64,000 nucleotides of DNA from Candidatus Terraquivivens tengchongensis (GCA_023268355.1 JALNJK010000001.1:124001-188000), one strand, 5' to 3'; shown: positions 52,617-62,361, counted from the stretch's first letter. Program-made: numbers and translations. The notes: generated by a model from the sequence alone, not told the origin.

Positions 52617-52955
52617 CTAAGGCTTTTGAACGGCCGACCTTATGTGTTTTTCTTTGAAAGCAGGGTATCTTCTCATCCATCCGCATTTCAGACACCTCAC
52701 AACGACATGCGTGCTCCTTCTGTCCCTAATCCTGACGGAGAACGAGCATGGTTCTAGAAACAGGTTACCACATTTTCTACAGAACATCAGTTTATATGGT
52801 TTTGGAATTTTCAGCCTAGCCCTTTGGGCTATCCTTCTGGCGATGGACACGGCCTCCCTTGCAGCTTCCGGGTCTGACTGTACGTAGGCTTTTGCGAACT
52901 CGAACAACCTTTCCACCCTATCACGCGCTATCGATTTGAGCAAACGGTTCTTCAT
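52617..52955 (-). CDS. RNase P protein subunit Rpr2/Rpp21
   Basis: A 112-residue zinc-binding subunit of RNase P, which trims tRNA 5' ends. It has a helical N-terminus and a zinc ribbon (MFCRKCGNLFLEPC, then RCLKCGWMRRYP). I choose ATG at 52955; the frame is open to 53021 but the extra N-terminus looks unlike the family. It heads the minus-strand translation group and is divergent from the Nep1 gene. Confidence 0.88.
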   Translation of the reverse strand: MKNRLLKSIARDRVERLFEFAKAYVQSDPEAAREAVSIARRIAQRARLKIPKPYKLMFCRKCGNLFLEPCSFSVRIRDRRSTHVVVRCLKCGWMRRYPAFKEKHIRSAVQKP

Positions 52956-53070
52956 GAACGCATCTTTACACCATTTGTTTTCTTTAATTAAAGTTATTGC
53001 CCTTCGTGAACAAAGGAACAAAAAGTTTTTCAGACATTCGAATAGATTATAGCATACCGGTTGGAAGGTC

Positions 53071-53757
53071 GTGGATTTTGTAAAACTAATCTTGGTTTTC
53101 GTGGAAGCGGCCCTCGAACTCGTCCCAAAAGAATGCTGGAACCATAGGGCAGTAGTATCTGATGCGAGAAGAAGGAATAAAAGACCAGATCAGCTGTTAC
53201 TTGATAGGTCGTATCATCATGCAGCAATGAAGAACTTAGTTGATGCGCATAAACGGGGAAGGCCTGACATAGTGCATTTTTGCCTACTGACATCCTTGGG
53301 CTCTGTTCTTTCCAAGATGGGTCTTTTAGAAGTTTACGTACACACAAGAGACGATAAGCTGATTTGGGTAAATCCTGAGACGAGGTTGCCTAGGGTTTAC
53401 GAAAGGTTTAAAGGCCTTATTGAGGCTTTATACGAACAGTACATCATAGAGTCGAACGGTAAGAAATTGCTCGAACTTAAGGACGGTACTTTAACAGATT
53501 TGCTGTCCACTTTAAGGCCTGACAAGGTGGTTCTCATGAGCGAAAAAGGCAATAGGCTGACAATGAAAGAACTCGGCATGTTGTTGACCTCTTACAAGAG
53601 ACCCGCAGTTCTCGTAGGAGCTTTTCCAAGAGGCGAGTTTGAGGAACGGACGGTTAAGGTAGCCAACGCGATTGTACGTATTTATGACGAGTCTTTGGAA
53701 GCATGGACTGTTACATCTTATGTAATTTGTTCTTTGGAGCATATGCTTGGCTGCTGA
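53071..53757 (+). CDS. Ribosome biogenesis methyltransferase Nep1 (Emg1)
   Basis: A 228-residue SPOUT methyltransferase that N1-methylates a pseudouridine of 16S rRNA. Features are LLLDRSYHHAAMKNL, GRPDIVHFCLLTSLGSVLSK and VLVGAFPRGEFEE with the SPOUT knot. The start is GTG (MDFVKLILVFVEAALEL). DeoC follows on the same strand. Confidence 0.94.
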   Translation: MDFVKLILVFVEAALELVPKECWNHRAVVSDARRRNKRPDQLLLDRSYHHAAMKNLVDAHKRGRPDIVHFCLLTSLGSVLSKMGLLEVYVHTRDDKLIWVNPETRLPRVYERFKGLIEALYEQYIIESNGKKLLELKDGTLTDLLSTLRPDKVVLMSEKGNRLTMKELGMLLTSYKRPAVLVGAFPRGEFEERTVKVANAIVRIYDESLEAWTVTSYVICSLEHMLGC

Positions 53758-53795
53758 CAGTATGGGTTTATTTCCTAGAAGCCCAATGTAGTTTT

Positions 53796-54464
53796 ATGAT
53801 TAGCAGGAAAAGGCTGGCGGAACTAATAGACCACACAGACGTAAGGCCAACAGCCACGGACGCCGACATAAGGAGGCTCTGCGATGAAGCTATTAAGTAT
53901 GGTTTTCGTGCAATATGTGTTCAGCCGTGCTTTGTGAAGTTAGCATCCAGATTGCTCGCCAACGACAGCAGAGTTAAGGTTTGTACCGTCGTAGGCTTTC
54001 CTTTTGGAACGAACGTCACAGATGTGAAGGTGTTCGAGGCGAAAAAGGCAATAGATGATGGCGCAGAAGAGCTAGATGTTGTAATGAACATAAGCATGGT
54101 AAAGTCTGGAAACTACGCTTACGTTGAGGAGGAATTGAATAGGCTCATGGATGTTGCGGCAGGCACCGTCATCAAGCTAATAATCGAGACAGGGTACCTG
54201 ACAGTCGAAGAGATGGGCAAGATATGTGACATCGCCGTAAGGGCTGGAGTGGATTATGTGAAGACATGTACGGGCTTTGGACCTAGGGGCGTATCTTTAG
54301 AGGATGTGGAATTGATAAAAAAGCTCACAAAGGGTAAAGTGGGCATAAAGGCCTCAGGAGGTATAAGAACCTACGAGCAGGCGATTTCGTTGATTAACGC
54401 AGGTGCCACGATTCTTGGAACGAGCCATAGCTTGAAAGTACTGGAGGGTGCACCATTAGAGTAA
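53796..54464 (+). CDS. deoC: Deoxyribose-phosphate aldolase
   Basis: Splits deoxyribose 5-phosphate to glyceraldehyde 3-phosphate and acetaldehyde. The 222-residue TIM barrel has ELIDHTDVRPTATDADI, TVVGFPFGTN, LDVVMNISMV, YVKTCTGFGPRG and the Schiff-base Lys in GIKASGGIRTYEQA. ATG at 53796 is the natural start; the frame is open to 53703, inside Nep1, with no family match. Confidence 0.95.
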   Translation: MISRKRLAELIDHTDVRPTATDADIRRLCDEAIKYGFRAICVQPCFVKLASRLLANDSRVKVCTVVGFPFGTNVTDVKVFEAKKAIDDGAEELDVVMNISMVKSGNYAYVEEELNRLMDVAAGTVIKLIIETGYLTVEEMGKICDIAVRAGVDYVKTCTGFGPRGVSLEDVELIKKLTKGKVGIKASGGIRTYEQAISLINAGATILGTSHSLKVLEGAPLE

Positions 54465-54475
54465 TGCAAGTTGGT

Positions 54476-54568
54476 TGCGGCGGCCGGGATTCGAACCCGG
54501 GATTTCAGGCTTGGAAGGCTTACGCCGAATGCTCGACTGCGTCCTAGTCCAGACTAGACCACCGCCGC
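54476..54568 (-). tRNA. tRNA-Gly (anticodon UCC) with a 17-nt intron at 29/30
   Basis: On the minus strand, the acceptor GCGGCGG pairs with CCGCCGC, discriminator A follows, the D-stem is GTCT/GGAC and the T-arm is CCGGG-TTCGAAT-CCCGG. The anticodon stem works only after removing 17 bases: CAG plus GC gives CAGGC, pairing with GCCTG around loop CTTCCAA (anticodon TCC). Precursor 93 nt, mature 76 nt. CCA is not encoded. It faces the end of deoC, 11 bases away. Confidence 0.93.
54520..54536 (-). other. Intron of tRNA-Gly(UCC), bulge-helix-bulge type
   Basis: The excised sequence is TCGAGCATTCGGCGTAA. In the precursor ACGC (exon) pairs with GCGT (intron) as a 4-bp central helix. Three-base bulges AG^T and AA^G flank it, an outer AGG/CCT helix lies on the exon side, and CGA/TCG with loop GCAT closes the intron. 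Cuts after the second bulge base give exactly the proposed exons, the standard archaeal splicing endonuclease geometry. Confidence 0.9.
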
Positions 54569-54730
54569 AGTTAATACAAAACCCATATTACCCTTCATCA
54601 TTTAAAAATTTCATGAGACGTTAATAAAGGCTTAAACACCGAACTGATTAGAAAACATTTAGCCAGTATTAAAGTCTTAAATATCCCTGCTACCTCAGTT
54701 ATCCAATAAAGGAAGGGGAAGTGTGCATTT

Positions 54731-55627
54731 TTGAAAGTTAGTTCGGCTGTTTCCAAAACCGTCTCTATTTTGATAGCGGTTGTAATTGTAATCCTCGTGA
54801 TAGCAGGCATAGCTTACTACATGGCTGCACCCGTTACAACCCCCACGCCTTCACCCACCACCATAACTACACCCACAAGCCCTGTTACGGTCACAACCGA
54901 AACCATGACGACACCAACGCAAACTATGACGACGCAGACACAAATTACAACAACAGAGGCTACGCAAACTCGGACTGAAGCGACTACTACAACGACACTT
55001 ACAAGTCCTACCATGACCACAGTTACGACGACACAGACACAAACCCGAACCGAAACGACGACAACCGTTACCACGCCGAGTATCAGCCCGATAGTCAACC
55101 TAAGAACAGGATCTTATGCAAAGTACCTTCAGAAGGCTTACACGGAAGAGGGGGTACTTGAAGCGGAGGCGTACATAACGTTCCGTGTTGAGGGGGAGGA
55201 GACATACAATAACGTGAACTGCTTGCTTCTATCAACAACTGTAGAAACCCAAAAGGACAACGTTATGATGAAAAGTATCATCACGTGGTGGTTATCTAAA
55301 CAAGATCTAAAGATGGTACATGGCAAGATGCAGATTTATTATAACAATATGCTAGTGTATGAAAGTGAGTTCTCACCTTTAGAGGTAACAGAAGAGACTG
55401 GTAAACCTCCAGAGCCTATAGATGTGAACTACTTTGTTGGTTACGAGACTATAACGGTTCCAGCAGGTACATTTATAAACTGTATAAAAGTTGAATTCTT
55501 CAAAGAGGAATATCTTATGAAGACCTGGGCGCACCAAAATGTTCCCATCTTCGGCATAGTAAAATCTGAGACATATAAAGCAGGAAAGTTGATGATGCTT
55601 ATGGAGCTAATATCTTACGGCGGTTAG
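54731..55627 (+). CDS. Membrane-anchored or secreted Thr-rich surface protein
   Basis: A 298-residue protein: one N-terminal hydrophobic helix (about residues 10-33), a 90-residue Thr/Ser/Pro stalk (repeats such as TTTPTQTMTTQTQ and TQTRTETTTTVTT), and a C-terminal globular domain (about 120-298) rich in strands, with ETITVPAGTFINCIKVEFF. The stalk resembles heavily O-glycosylated archaeal surface proteins. The start is TTG. The function is unknown; the globular domain may bind a ligand outside the cell. It lies upstream of the hydrogenase operon but 97 bases separate them. Confidence 0.7.
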   Translation: MKVSSAVSKTVSILIAVVIVILVIAGIAYYMAAPVTTPTPSPTTITTPTSPVTVTTETMTTPTQTMTTQTQITTTEATQTRTEATTTTTLTSPTMTTVTTTQTQTRTETTTTVTTPSISPIVNLRTGSYAKYLQKAYTEEGVLEAEAYITFRVEGEETYNNVNCLLLSTTVETQKDNVMMKSIITWWLSKQDLKMVHGKMQIYYNNMLVYESEFSPLEVTEETGKPPEPIDVNYFVGYETITVPAGTFINCIKVEFFKEEYLMKTWAHQNVPIFGIVKSETYKAGKLMMLMELISYGG

Positions 55628-55723
55628 AACCTTTGAACAATTAATCAAAGCTACATTTAAAAAATAGACCAAACTTAAATCCTACTCTTTTTTTAAAGAA
55701 ATTAACTTAAGGGGGCACGTATC

Positions 55724-56830
55724 TTGTCGTCGCAGCAAAAAACTTACTTTGCCCTGGATGCTGAAATGTTCGGTAATATCATTGATGTTCTAAAAGATCT
55801 TGGTTATACAGTTTACGGACCAACGGAGAGGGATGGTGCAATCGTTTATGATGTGCTAGATTCTGCTGAGCAGATAGCAAGGGGTTTATATGATGAGCAA
55901 TCTCCTGGGAGGTATAAATTAGTTAAGAAAAATGACAAAAGGTACTTTGGTTACGTTGTAGGTCCACAATCTCCGAAATACGTATTATATCCACCGCAGC
56001 ACTTGCTCTTTAAAGTAAGGAAGGATGGAAAGACATTCATTCCACAATCAGACGGTAAAAAGATAGCAATCGTTGGGCTTAGGCCATGCGATTTAAAGGC
56101 GATCGAGATACTTGATAATGTTCTCCTTAAGGGACCGTATAAGGAAAGTGTGTACGAGGCGCTTAGAAAGGATGCAGTATTTATAGCGGTCAACTGCGTT
56201 GAGCCAGGTAATAACTGCTTCTGCACATCCATGAACACCGGTCCGTTTGCACAGTCAGGCTATGATATCTGCATCACCGAGTTCTTAACGGACAGAAGCC
56301 ACGTCTTTATCTTGGACGTCATGACGAATAGGGGTGCAGAGGTCGTGAATAGGCTCGGATGTAGGAACGCAACGGCAGAAGAATTAGATGCCGTGTCAAG
56401 ATTGATGGAGGAGGCAAAAAACAAGGTGAGGAAGAGGTTAAACACCGAAAATCTAAAGGACGATCTTTACAAGAACATTGAACATCCGAATTGGAATGAG
56501 GTCGGTAACAGATGTTTGGCATGCGGGAACTGCACGCTCGTCTGCCCGACGTGTTTCTGCTCTTCCGTATTCGATAAGTCGTCATTGTCAATGGACGTGG
56601 CGGAGAGGTGGGGTTTATGGGATTCTTGCTTCAGCATAGATTACTCGTACATTCATGGCGGGTCAATAAGACAGTCGATCATGAGCCGTTATAGGCAGTG
56701 GTTGATGCATAAACTCGCTACGTGGGTTGACCAATTTGGAACGTTTGGATGTGTTGGTTGTGGAAGGTGTATAACATGGTGCCCCGTCGGTATAGATATT
56801 ACAGAGGAGGCTAATAGGGTAAGAGGTTGA
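55724..56830 (+). CDS. hydB: Group 3b [NiFe] hydrogenase, beta subunit (iron-sulfur)
   Basis: A 368-residue electron-transfer subunit with two C-terminal 4Fe-4S motifs (CLACGNCTLVCPTCFC, then GCVGCGRCITWCPVGID), like HydB of sulfhydrogenases and AsrA. A start segment QKTYFALDAEMFGNI and the IVGLRPCDLKAIEIL region fit the family. TTG start behind a GGGGG stretch. The gamma gene starts 4 bases after its stop. The subunit passes electrons between the gamma flavoprotein and the NiFe core. Confidence 0.9.
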   Translation: MSSQQKTYFALDAEMFGNIIDVLKDLGYTVYGPTERDGAIVYDVLDSAEQIARGLYDEQSPGRYKLVKKNDKRYFGYVVGPQSPKYVLYPPQHLLFKVRKDGKTFIPQSDGKKIAIVGLRPCDLKAIEILDNVLLKGPYKESVYEALRKDAVFIAVNCVEPGNNCFCTSMNTGPFAQSGYDICITEFLTDRSHVFILDVMTNRGAEVVNRLGCRNATAEELDAVSRLMEEAKNKVRKRLNTENLKDDLYKNIEHPNWNEVGNRCLACGNCTLVCPTCFCSSVFDKSSLSMDVAERWGLWDSCFSIDYSYIHGGSIRQSIMSRYRQWLMHKLATWVDQFGTFGCVGCGRCITWCPVGIDITEEANRVRG

Positions 56831-56834
56831 GTTT

Positions 56835-57692
56835 ATGAAGGCAAAGGTTACGTTAGAAAATACTCAGACATTAGAAGTTGAAGTAATGAGAAAGTGTTCA
56901 GTTGAAGAGGTCATCAAGGAGACACCTGATACGTACACACTAATGTTAAAGCCATTGGATAAGAAAGAGTATAACTTTGTTCCAGGCCAGTTTAACATGT
57001 TATATGCATTCGGCGTTGGAGAGGTGCCGATCTCGTTAAGTGGTGACCCAGACGAGAAGCGTCTGATAGCCCATACAGTCAGAATTGTTGGTGCTGTGAC
57101 GAACGCTTTGGTGAACACAAGGAAGCCCGGGTTCATCGGTCTCAGGGGTCCGTTCGGAAACGGGTGGCCTTTGGAGAAGGCAAAAGGAAAAGATGTAATA
57201 ATCGTGGCCGGAGGCATAGGTCTAGCGCCACTTAGACCCGCAATATACTACGTTCTGAAACATAGAAAGGAATACGGAAAGTTCTTCTTCCTTTATGGTG
57301 CTAGGACGCCCAACGATCTGTTGTACAAGAAAGAACTGAAAGAATGGAAGAGCAGGTTTGATATGGATACCTTCATAACTGTTGATGCGGGCGACGAAAA
57401 GTGGACGGGTAACGTCGGCGTCGTAACAACGCTCTTCAAGCGTATAAGGTTAGACCCAGATAACACGTATGCTTTTGTCTGCGGACCAGAGATAATGATG
57501 AAGTTTACTGTACTCGAGCTCAGGAATCAAGGCTTAACCGACGATAAGATATACATATCAATGGAGAGGAATATGAAGTGTGGTATGGGATTATGCGGAC
57601 ATTGTCAATTCGGACCTTACTTCGTATGCAAAGATGGTCCTGTATTTTCGATGGATCAGATAAACAGGTTTTTCGGGAGGCGTGAAGTCTGA
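56835..57692 (+). CDS. hydG: Group 3b [NiFe] hydrogenase, gamma subunit (FAD/NAD(P), 2Fe-2S)
   Basis: A 285-residue flavoprotein of the ferredoxin-NADP reductase type. FAD binding is at [24 protein letters not shown](P) binding at [14 protein letters not shown], and a 2Fe-2S motif is at [18 protein letters not shown]. It exchanges hydride with NAD(P)H. Its stop overlaps the delta start by one base. Confidence 0.92.
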   Translation: MKAKVTLENTQTLEVEVMRKCSVEEVIKETPDTYTLMLKPLDKKEYNFVPGQFNMLYAFGVGEVPISLSGDPDEKRLIAHTVRIVGAVTNALVNTRKPGFIGLRGPFGNGWPLEKAKGKDVIIVAGGIGLAPLRPAIYYVLKHRKEYGKFFFLYGARTPNDLLYKKELKEWKSRFDMDTFITVDAGDEKWTGNVGVVTTLFKRIRLDPDNTYAFVCGPEIMMKFTVLELRNQGLTDDKIYISMERNMKCGMGLCGHCQFGPYFVCKDGPVFSMDQINRFFGRREV

Positions 57693-58468
57693 TGGCAAGG
57701 AAAATACCCAAGATAGCAGTATACAAGTTTGCATCCTGCGATGGTTGTCAGCTGAGCATAGTAGACTTAGAGGACGAGCTCCTGGAGATAGGTCAGAGGT
57801 TTGAAATAGCGTACTTCATGGAGGTAACGAGGGCGGTGAAGAAAGGCCCCTACGATGTCGGACTCGTTGAAGGAAGCATATCTACACCGCATGATGTTGA
57901 GCTGATAAAGTCGATAAGGAAGGACTGTAAGAAGCTCGTGGCTATAGGCGCATGTGCAACCGCAGGCGGAATCCAGGCTCTCAGGAACTGGGCAAGTGTT
58001 GAGGAATTCTCAAAGTATGTTTATGCGAAACCAGAATACATACAGACGCTCGAAAAGTCTTCTCCAATCTCAGAATATGTTCAGGTTGACCTCGAACTCA
58101 GAGGATGTCCAGTTAACAAGTACCAGCTTCTTGAGGTTCTATCAGCATTGCTTGCTGGAAGGAAGCCGAACACACCCACATACAGCGTATGCATGGAATG
58201 TAAAAGAAAGGGTAACGTTTGTGTAACGGTCGCCAAGGGCATACCTTGTCTCGGGCCTGTCGTGCAGGCAGGATGCGGTGCGCTATGTCCGACGTATTCT
58301 AGAGGATGCTACGGATGCTTCGGTCCGATGGAGAGCCCGAATGTGAAGAGTCTAGCAAGCAAGTTCATCGAGCTCGGAATGGATAAGAAAGACATAGTCC
58401 TTATGTTTAGAGAGTTTACAGGTTGGTCAAAGGAGTTTAGGGAGGTGGATAGGTTAATTGAAGAATAG
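57692..58468 (+). CDS. hydD: Group 3b [NiFe] hydrogenase, small (delta) subunit
   Basis: A 258-residue small subunit with the proximal cluster motif [19 protein letters not shown], then [16 protein letters not shown] and [15 protein letters not shown], and a C-terminal cluster region ([34 protein letters not shown]). It links the large subunit to the beta/gamma electron path. The large subunit gene overlaps its end by 11 bases. Confidence 0.93.
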   Translation: MARKIPKIAVYKFASCDGCQLSIVDLEDELLEIGQRFEIAYFMEVTRAVKKGPYDVGLVEGSISTPHDVELIKSIRKDCKKLVAIGACATAGGIQALRNWASVEEFSKYVYAKPEYIQTLEKSSPISEYVQVDLELRGCPVNKYQLLEVLSALLAGRKPNTPTYSVCMECKRKGNVCVTVAKGIPCLGPVVQAGCGALCPTYSRGCYGCFGPMESPNVKSLASKFIELGMDKKDIVLMFREFTGWSKEFREVDRLIEE

Positions 58469-59753
58469 GGTGAAGACGGTAAAGGTAGATTACCTCGCAA
58501 GGGTTGAAGGCGAAGGTGCTCTTTACATAAAGGTAAAGGGTAATGAGGTCCTGGATGTAAAGTTCAAGATATTCGAGGCGCCTAGGTTCTTCGAAGCCTT
58601 CCTTAGGGGGAGAAAGTACTATGAGGTACCGGACATAACCGCGAGGATATGCGGTATATGTCCAATAGCGTACCAAATGAGCTCCGTCCATGCATTCGAG
58701 GACGTGTTTGGAGCGAAGGTAGACGGCCCTCTAAGAGAGCTCAGGAGGTTTATCTACTGCGGAGAGTGGATAGAGAGTCATGCACTTCATGCATTCCTTC
58801 TACATGCGCCCGACTTTCTTGGTTACGATGACGCGATAAGGATGGCAAAGGACCATCCAGACATCGTTAAGAAAGCGCTAATCGTTAAGAAGATAGGCAA
58901 CGATATCATGGCAAGGCTTGGCGGAAGGGAGATACATCCAGTATCCGTCTGCGTCGGAGGATTCTACAAGGTTCCGACGAAGAGACAGATGGAAGTGCTG
59001 AGGGAAGACCTAAAGAAGGGCATGGATCTCAGTGTTGAGCTACTCAGGTGGGTCGCAGACCTCAAGTTCCCCGACTTCGAGCAGGACTATGAATTCGTAT
59101 CGCTTAGGCATCCAGATGAATATCCGTTCAATGAGGGAAGAATAGTATCCAACAAGGGTCTAGATATACAGATAAGGGAGTACGAGGACAATTTCGTGGA
59201 AGAACACATTCCGTACACGAACGCTCTCCACTCGTACATAAAGGGCAGGGGTTCTTACATGGTAGGTCCTTTGGCAAGAATAAACCTGAATTACGACAAG
59301 CTCTGGGACTTGACGAAGGATACGCTAAAGTCCGTAGGCTTCAAAGTTCCATGCAGGAACCCATTCAAGAGTATAATAGCGAGATGCGCCGAGATGTTGT
59401 ATTCTTTTGAAGAGGCGCTGAGGATCATCAATGAATACAAAGAACCTAACGGGCCAAGGATCGATTACGAAATAAAGGCAGGAAGAGGTTTCGGTTGCAC
59501 CGAGGCGCCAAGAGGCTCTCTATACCATAGATACGATGTGGCTGCTGACGGGACGGTACTCTCGGCGAAGATAGTGCCTCCAACCGCACAGAACCAGAAG
59601 CGGATGGAAGACGACCTGAGAGCGATGGCACCATCCGTCATGAAGCTACCGTATGAGAAGGCCGTCTGGAGGTTCGAGCAAGCCGTGAGAAACTACGACC
59701 CGTGCATATCCTGCGCCACGCACTTCCTGAGGTTAGAGGTCGAGCACTCATAG
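58458..59753 (+). CDS. hydA: Group 3b [NiFe] hydrogenase, large (alpha) subunit
   Basis: The 431-residue catalytic subunit. Nickel ligands are at [10 protein letters not shown] (L1 CxxC) and DPCISCATH (L2) near the C-terminus. The tail after the last His (FLRLEVEHS) should be removed by a maturation peptidase after nickel insertion. The gene order beta-gamma-delta-alpha is that of the Pyrococcus sulfhydrogenase, i.e. soluble NADP-linked, H2-producing or H2-consuming and sometimes S0-reducing. The start is TTG after GGAGGTGG; GTG at 58470 is an alternative. No maturation genes are in view. Confidence 0.94.
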   Translation: MKNRVKTVKVDYLARVEGEGALYIKVKGNEVLDVKFKIFEAPRFFEAFLRGRKYYEVPDITARICGICPIAYQMSSVHAFEDVFGAKVDGPLRELRRFIYCGEWIESHALHAFLLHAPDFLGYDDAIRMAKDHPDIVKKALIVKKIGNDIMARLGGREIHPVSVCVGGFYKVPTKRQMEVLREDLKKGMDLSVELLRWVADLKFPDFEQDYEFVSLRHPDEYPFNEGRIVSNKGLDIQIREYEDNFVEEHIPYTNALHSYIKGRGSYMVGPLARINLNYDKLWDLTKDTLKSVGFKVPCRNPFKSIIARCAEMLYSFEEALRIINEYKEPNGPRIDYEIKAGRGFGCTEAPRGSLYHRYDVAADGTVLSAKIVPPTAQNQKRMEDDLRAMAPSVMKLPYEKAVWRFEQAVRNYDPCISCATHFLRLEVEHS

Positions 59754-59842
59754 CTGTTGAGAAATACGCGGATCAATTGGCTTAAAAAGTCTCAAATTAT
59801 TGTTAAAATTTTTATTTTAGAAGCCGAAGCAGATAAAGTTGG

Positions 59843-59917
59843 GCGGCCGTGGTCTAGCCTGGATAAGACACCAGCCTGCCACGCTGGGATTCCCGGGTTC
59901 AAATCCCGGCGGCCGCA
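59843..59917 (+). tRNA. tRNA-Gly (anticodon GCC)
   Basis: A 75-nt cloverleaf: acceptor GCGGCCG/CGGCCGC with discriminator A, D-stem GTCT/AGAC, anticodon stem CCAGC/GCTGG around loop CTGCCAC (anticodon GCC), T-arm CCGGG-TTCAAAT-CCCGG. No intron and no encoded CCA. An AT-rich stretch at about 59800-59818 lies at promoter distance. Confidence 0.97.
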
Positions 59918-59930
59918 TATTATTTAATAG

Positions 59931-61079
59931 ATGAATGGAATCGACATGCCTACGTTCTTTGCGACAATAGTCACAGGGCTAGAAGATGTTGCGGCAAAAG
60001 AGGTTGAGTCCATATTAGGCTGTAAAGCTAAGCCTGACGTCGGAAAGGTGTTCTTCGAATGCGATATCCGTGATGCTGTATTGTTAAACTTTACCTCCCG
60101 TTGCTTGCATAAGATTTTCCTATTGCTGGAGCGCGGTACGGTCTCTTCGTTGGAAGATGTCGCCCGTCTCGCATGCAACGTAGACTATAGTGAGTTGATA
60201 TTGCCATCACAGTCGTTCGCCGTTAGGGTCGAGAAGCATGGTGAGCACGCGCTTAGAAGCCTCGATATTGCCGCAGTCGTAGGCAGGAGCGTTATAGAAT
60301 CATACCTTGCATCTAGGAATGTTAGGCTTGCGGTTAATCTGGATAACCCAGACGTCGAGCTGTACGCTTTGCTAAGGGATAATGAGCTGCTACTCGGCCT
60401 GAACACCACCGGGCAGTCGCTCCACAGAAGGTTCTACAAGGTTTTTCATCATAGGGCATCCCTCATGCCGACGATAGCTTGCTCTATGATTTTGCTGAGT
60501 GGCTGGGAACCAAACGAGAGTTTGCTAGACCCGATGTGTGGAAGCGGAACCATACTGGTAGAGGCAGCGCTAGTAGCAAGACGGATAGCGCCTGGTTTAA
60601 GAAGGGGTGACCTGGCCTTAGAGAAGCTCTGCTTCATCAATAAAGAGGTTATTGAAGAGGTCCGCCAAAGGCTCCTCTCAAATGAGACGAAGGTTATGGT
60701 TGAGATACATGGTATCGATGCTTCGCCCAAGAGTGTCGATGGTGCGCTCGCAAACGCAACCAAGGCTGGTGTAGTGGATACCGTGTCAATAAGGGTGGGC
60801 GATGCCTTGAATCTGGTTAATTATATACGCGAGCCGCCGAGCCACATCATAACAAACCCTCCATATGGCATAAGGATGGGTATCAGAAACATAGAGAGGT
60901 TCTACGAAAGGTTCCTAACTTCGGTCAAGCAGGCAGCTCCGCACGCAACCGTAACCGTTATAACCAGCAAACCTGGTCTCATTAGAAGAATAGCAGAAGC
61001 GCTTGGCATGCAGGTAGTCGAGACCAGGCAACTGCTCTACGGAAGAATTCAGGCGAATATAATCAAGCTAGTGCAATAA
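59931..61079 (+). CDS. tRNA guanine-N2 methyltransferase Trm14 (THUMP)
   Basis: A 382-residue RNA methyltransferase making m2G6 (or a similar m2G) in tRNA. It has an N-terminal ferredoxin-like and THUMP region (to about 150) and a Rossmann methyltransferase with LLDPMCGSGTILVEAALVA (motif I) and IITNPPYGIRMG (the NPPY catalytic motif). The start is ATG, 13 bases after tRNA-Gly(GCC); ATG five codons later is possible. Confidence 0.9.
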   Translation: MNGIDMPTFFATIVTGLEDVAAKEVESILGCKAKPDVGKVFFECDIRDAVLLNFTSRCLHKIFLLLERGTVSSLEDVARLACNVDYSELILPSQSFAVRVEKHGEHALRSLDIAAVVGRSVIESYLASRNVRLAVNLDNPDVELYALLRDNELLLGLNTTGQSLHRRFYKVFHHRASLMPTIACSMILLSGWEPNESLLDPMCGSGTILVEAALVARRIAPGLRRGDLALEKLCFINKEVIEEVRQRLLSNETKVMVEIHGIDASPKSVDGALANATKAGVVDTVSIRVGDALNLVNYIREPPSHIITNPPYGIRMGIRNIERFYERFLTSVKQAAPHATVTVITSKPGLIRRIAEALGMQVVETRQLLYGRIQANIIKLVQ

Positions 61080-61089
61080 AATTAGCTCT

Positions 61090-62361
61090 TTATTTGTAAA
61101 AGTTCATCCAGCCTTCCATCTTCTCCCATGACCAGCTGTAACTTGCCGGCACGGCATAACCGTAAACTATGCAGCCACGCCAGACTGAGTACTGCGGCTC
61201 CGATGCCATCGTAACCTCTACGTTCTCTATGCCCTTTTCCGCCATCATGCGCTTGATTTTCATCGCGGAATCCACACAGACATTCTTCAACTTCTCTGGA
61301 ACTTTCCAAGAGAAGTTCCCGCCGGATAGGAGTATCTGGCTGTAGAGCAGAGGCTGGAGCTCGACAGGACACTTCTCTACGGCGGTCGTTATTGCTTCAG
61401 CCATGTCGAGCATTCCATAAAAGACGACGTCTCCGACCTTCGTGTCCCTTGGCCTCGGCATTCCCCTCCTGAAGTAGCTCTGGAATATTTCGTGGTTCGG
61501 GTTGAAGACGTATTCACCTACTAGGAACCTTGCCCAAGAGTTCTCGGCGAGGTCTATCTTGAGCCTCGTTCCAGGAACAGCGTAAACGGCCCTGACAGCA
61601 TCCGGGTTGTTCTTAGCGAATGTTATGGCCGAGTTCAAATCGGCGGGCAATAAGCCCAAGCTCTCCTTAACCTTCCTAACTAAAGTCTCCTCGGCAACTA
61701 AGTCACCGTAGCCAGCATCTTTGAGTATCTCAGCCATGATAGCATTCGCATCGCTACCTCCCCTATTCAACGCTATGACCGCACCTCTGATAGGCGCTCT
61801 GGAGATCGGTGCGAATTGTGTGTTCCCGTGCCCGCTCTCCACAACGACGCAAGAGGTCTTCTTGTGGGCTATGGCGACAGCCAAGGGTTGCGGGATTATC
61901 GTCGCCGAATGCACGAGGCCTGCATCTTTAGCCATGCTATCAAACATATCAAAGAACATTTCATACATGTACCTCGGTGCGACCGCCGAGAGGGCCGCCA
62001 CGACATAGAAGCCGTTGAAGCCCCAACCTTTTGGTTTGAATTCCTCTAACGCATAGCGAGTTAACTCCTTTACTACCTTCCACGCTTTCGCATCGTCCTT
62101 TGCGATGATGCCCTCCCTCATCGGGTAGACTAGTCGGGTAGCAAGCTCCGCACCGCTTTCCAAAAAGAGCGTCACATCCTTGCCGACGACAACTTCACGA
62201 TCAACTCCCATTATCTGGGAGAGAACGGATTTTTCTGGGAAGTAGCCCCTGTTCTCTACGGCTAAAGGTCTTTCGCCTTGCGTTATCGGTCCGTACTTAA
62301 ACTCGCTTGTACCGTAATCTGCCCCAAATACATAGCGCTTCTTGTAATCTTCGTCGTACAT
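61090..62361 (-). CDS. Crenactin (archaeal actin homologue)
   Basis: A 423-residue actin-fold ATPase. It follows Pyrobaculum crenactin closely: YVFGADYGTSEFKYGPIT (phosphate loop 1), VVVESGHGNTQFAPIS (phosphate loop 2), IALNRGGSDANAIMAEILKD, ILLSGGNFSWKVPEKL and SEPQYSVWRGCIVYGYAVP. Crenactin forms actin-like double-stranded filaments; its cell role is not settled. ATG at 62361 is chosen, with a TTG four codons upstream. An arcadin-2-like gene lies just upstream on the same strand, so both likely form one transcript. Confidence 0.93.
   Translation of the reverse strand: MYDEDYKKRYVFGADYGTSEFKYGPITQGERPLAVENRGYFPEKSVLSQIMGVDREVVVGKDVTLFLESGAELATRLVYPMREGIIAKDDAKAWKVVKELTRYALEEFKPKGWGFNGFYVVAALSAVAPRYMYEMFFDMFDSMAKDAGLVHSATIIPQPLAVAIAHKKTSCVVVESGHGNTQFAPISRAPIRGAVIALNRGGSDANAIMAEILKDAGYGDLVAEETLVRKVKESLGLLPADLNSAITFAKNNPDAVRAVYAVPGTRLKIDLAENSWARFLVGEYVFNPNHEIFQSYFRRGMPRPRDTKVGDVVFYGMLDMAEAITTAVEKCPVELQPLLYSQILLSGGNFSWKVPEKLKNVCVDSAMKIKRMMAEKGIENVEVTMASEPQYSVWRGCIVYGYAVPASYSWSWEKMEGWMNFYK

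Noticed and set aside
54476-54568. A tRNA with an extended variable arm or a canonical 37/38 intron
   Set aside because: Position 33 would not be T in the canonical reading, while the 29/30 intron restores a perfect stem and a full splice motif.
55631-55650. CTTTGA/TCAAAG hairpin after the Thr-rich protein gene
   Set aside because: A six-base weak stem with an eight-base loop and no clear T-run directly after it.
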